The notes below the pieces were generated by a model. That model was not told the DNA's origin and searched no databases. It saw only the letters and a list, made by a program, of their open reading frames with translations. DNA of 64,000 bases. It comes from Achromobacter kerstersii. Lineage in GTDB: Bacteria > Pseudomonadota > Gammaproteobacteria > Burkholderiales > Burkholderiaceae_B. Below are positions 63,866-64,000 of this stretch, in pieces; position 1 is the first letter of the stretch; every line of letters begins with the position of its first letter. The stretch covers positions 62,001 to 126,000 of the forward strand of contig NZ_CADIJQ010000013.1 in assembly GCF_902859595.1 (NCBI RefSeq). Reading direction: 5' to 3'. Both the position numbers and the translations under genes were made by a program.

Positions 63866-64000
63866 TCAAACGACACTGCGTCCGCCGCGCAGCGCCTTTG
63901 CACGCAGCATTTCTTCCATGCGCGCCGCAGCCGGCGACAGGCTGCGTCCGGCCAGCCGCGTGATGCCCAATTCGCGTTCGATGCGAGGCCGCGCCAACGG
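63866..64000 (-). CDS. LysR-family transcriptional regulator, C-terminal fragment (partial)
   Basis: The last 44 codons of a gene running off the window on the minus strand, stop at 63866-63868. The sequence includes RELGITRLAGRSLSPAAARM followed by EEMLRAKALRGGRSVV, matching the C-terminal end of LysR effector domains (ITR-x-GRSLSPAA). The N-terminal HTH is outside the window, so the assignment rests on this short match. Confidence 0.65.
   Translation of the reverse strand, partial: PLARPRIERELGITRLAGRSLSPAAARMEEMLRAKALRGGRSVV

Overview
The window is GC-rich bacterial chromosome with densely packed genes on both strands. Gene order and protein types (glyA-nrdR, rplM-rpsI-argC-erpA, tyrS/M23 peptidase/anmK, rnhA/methyltransferase/gloB, Bug-family binding protein, liv operon) fit a betaproteobacterium of the Alcaligenaceae, most like Achromobacter or Bordetella. 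This placement is inferred from protein character and synteny; no database was searched.

Layout. 1-3063: 3' part of an RND efflux operon (permease cut by the window edge, plus adaptor). 3.2-9.3 kb: housekeeping genes (rnhA, methyltransferase, gloB, mltD, fabI, OsmC-like, YebE-like). 9.4-12.7 kb: orphan Bug-family binding protein, nadC and an NrtR/NadQ-like regulator with a palindromic operator between the last two, then a small unknown ORF. 12.8-20.9 kb: a chaperone-usher fimbrial cluster with chaperone, usher, a minor subunit, an oppositely transcribed orphan response regulator and four tandem DUF1120-type pilins. 21.0 kb: tRNA-Ser(GGA). 21.2-26.0 kb: the PrkA / YeaH / SpoVR stress module, followed by about 750 bp without a convincing gene. 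26.7-30.5 kb: an uncharacterised pair, a DUF3142 lipoprotein and a large lipoprotein. 30.5-45 kb: ribD, an isochorismatase-fold hydrolase with a GlxA-type regulator, nrdR, glyA, lysE-type exporter, PEBP protein, tyrS, M23 peptidase, anmK, erpA, DUF6776 protein, argC, rpsI, rplM. 45-49.6 kb: complete branched-chain amino-acid ABC operon (livKHMGF). 49.8-64 kb: orphan TRAP binding protein, pmbA, yjgA, esterase, an NMT1-type ABC operon with a cysteine hydrolase, an acyl-CoA synthetase-like/GNAT fusion, gltX, MFS exporter, lipoprotein, and the 3' end of a LysR regulator.

The most interesting region is the fimbrial cluster. A 17-bp sequence (TAGGCCCACGCCTATAT, containing the palindrome TAGGC-N4-GCCTA) lies upstream of both the chaperone gene and the first pilin gene. 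In both places it is exactly 37 bp from a TANANT -10-like hexamer. A diverged copy of the same promoter precedes the fourth pilin, which is a duplicate of the first. The response regulator encoded inside the cluster is the obvious candidate ligand. Together this looks like a small self-contained fimbrial regulon.

A second theme is short tandem repeats (units of 13, 14, 18, 26 and 39 bp) that repeatedly sit at or just behind stop codons (mltD, fabI, YebE-like, anmK, methyltransferase, pmbA). A third is a 59-bp duplication at the livG-livF junction that has created a 20-codon ORF overlapping both genes.
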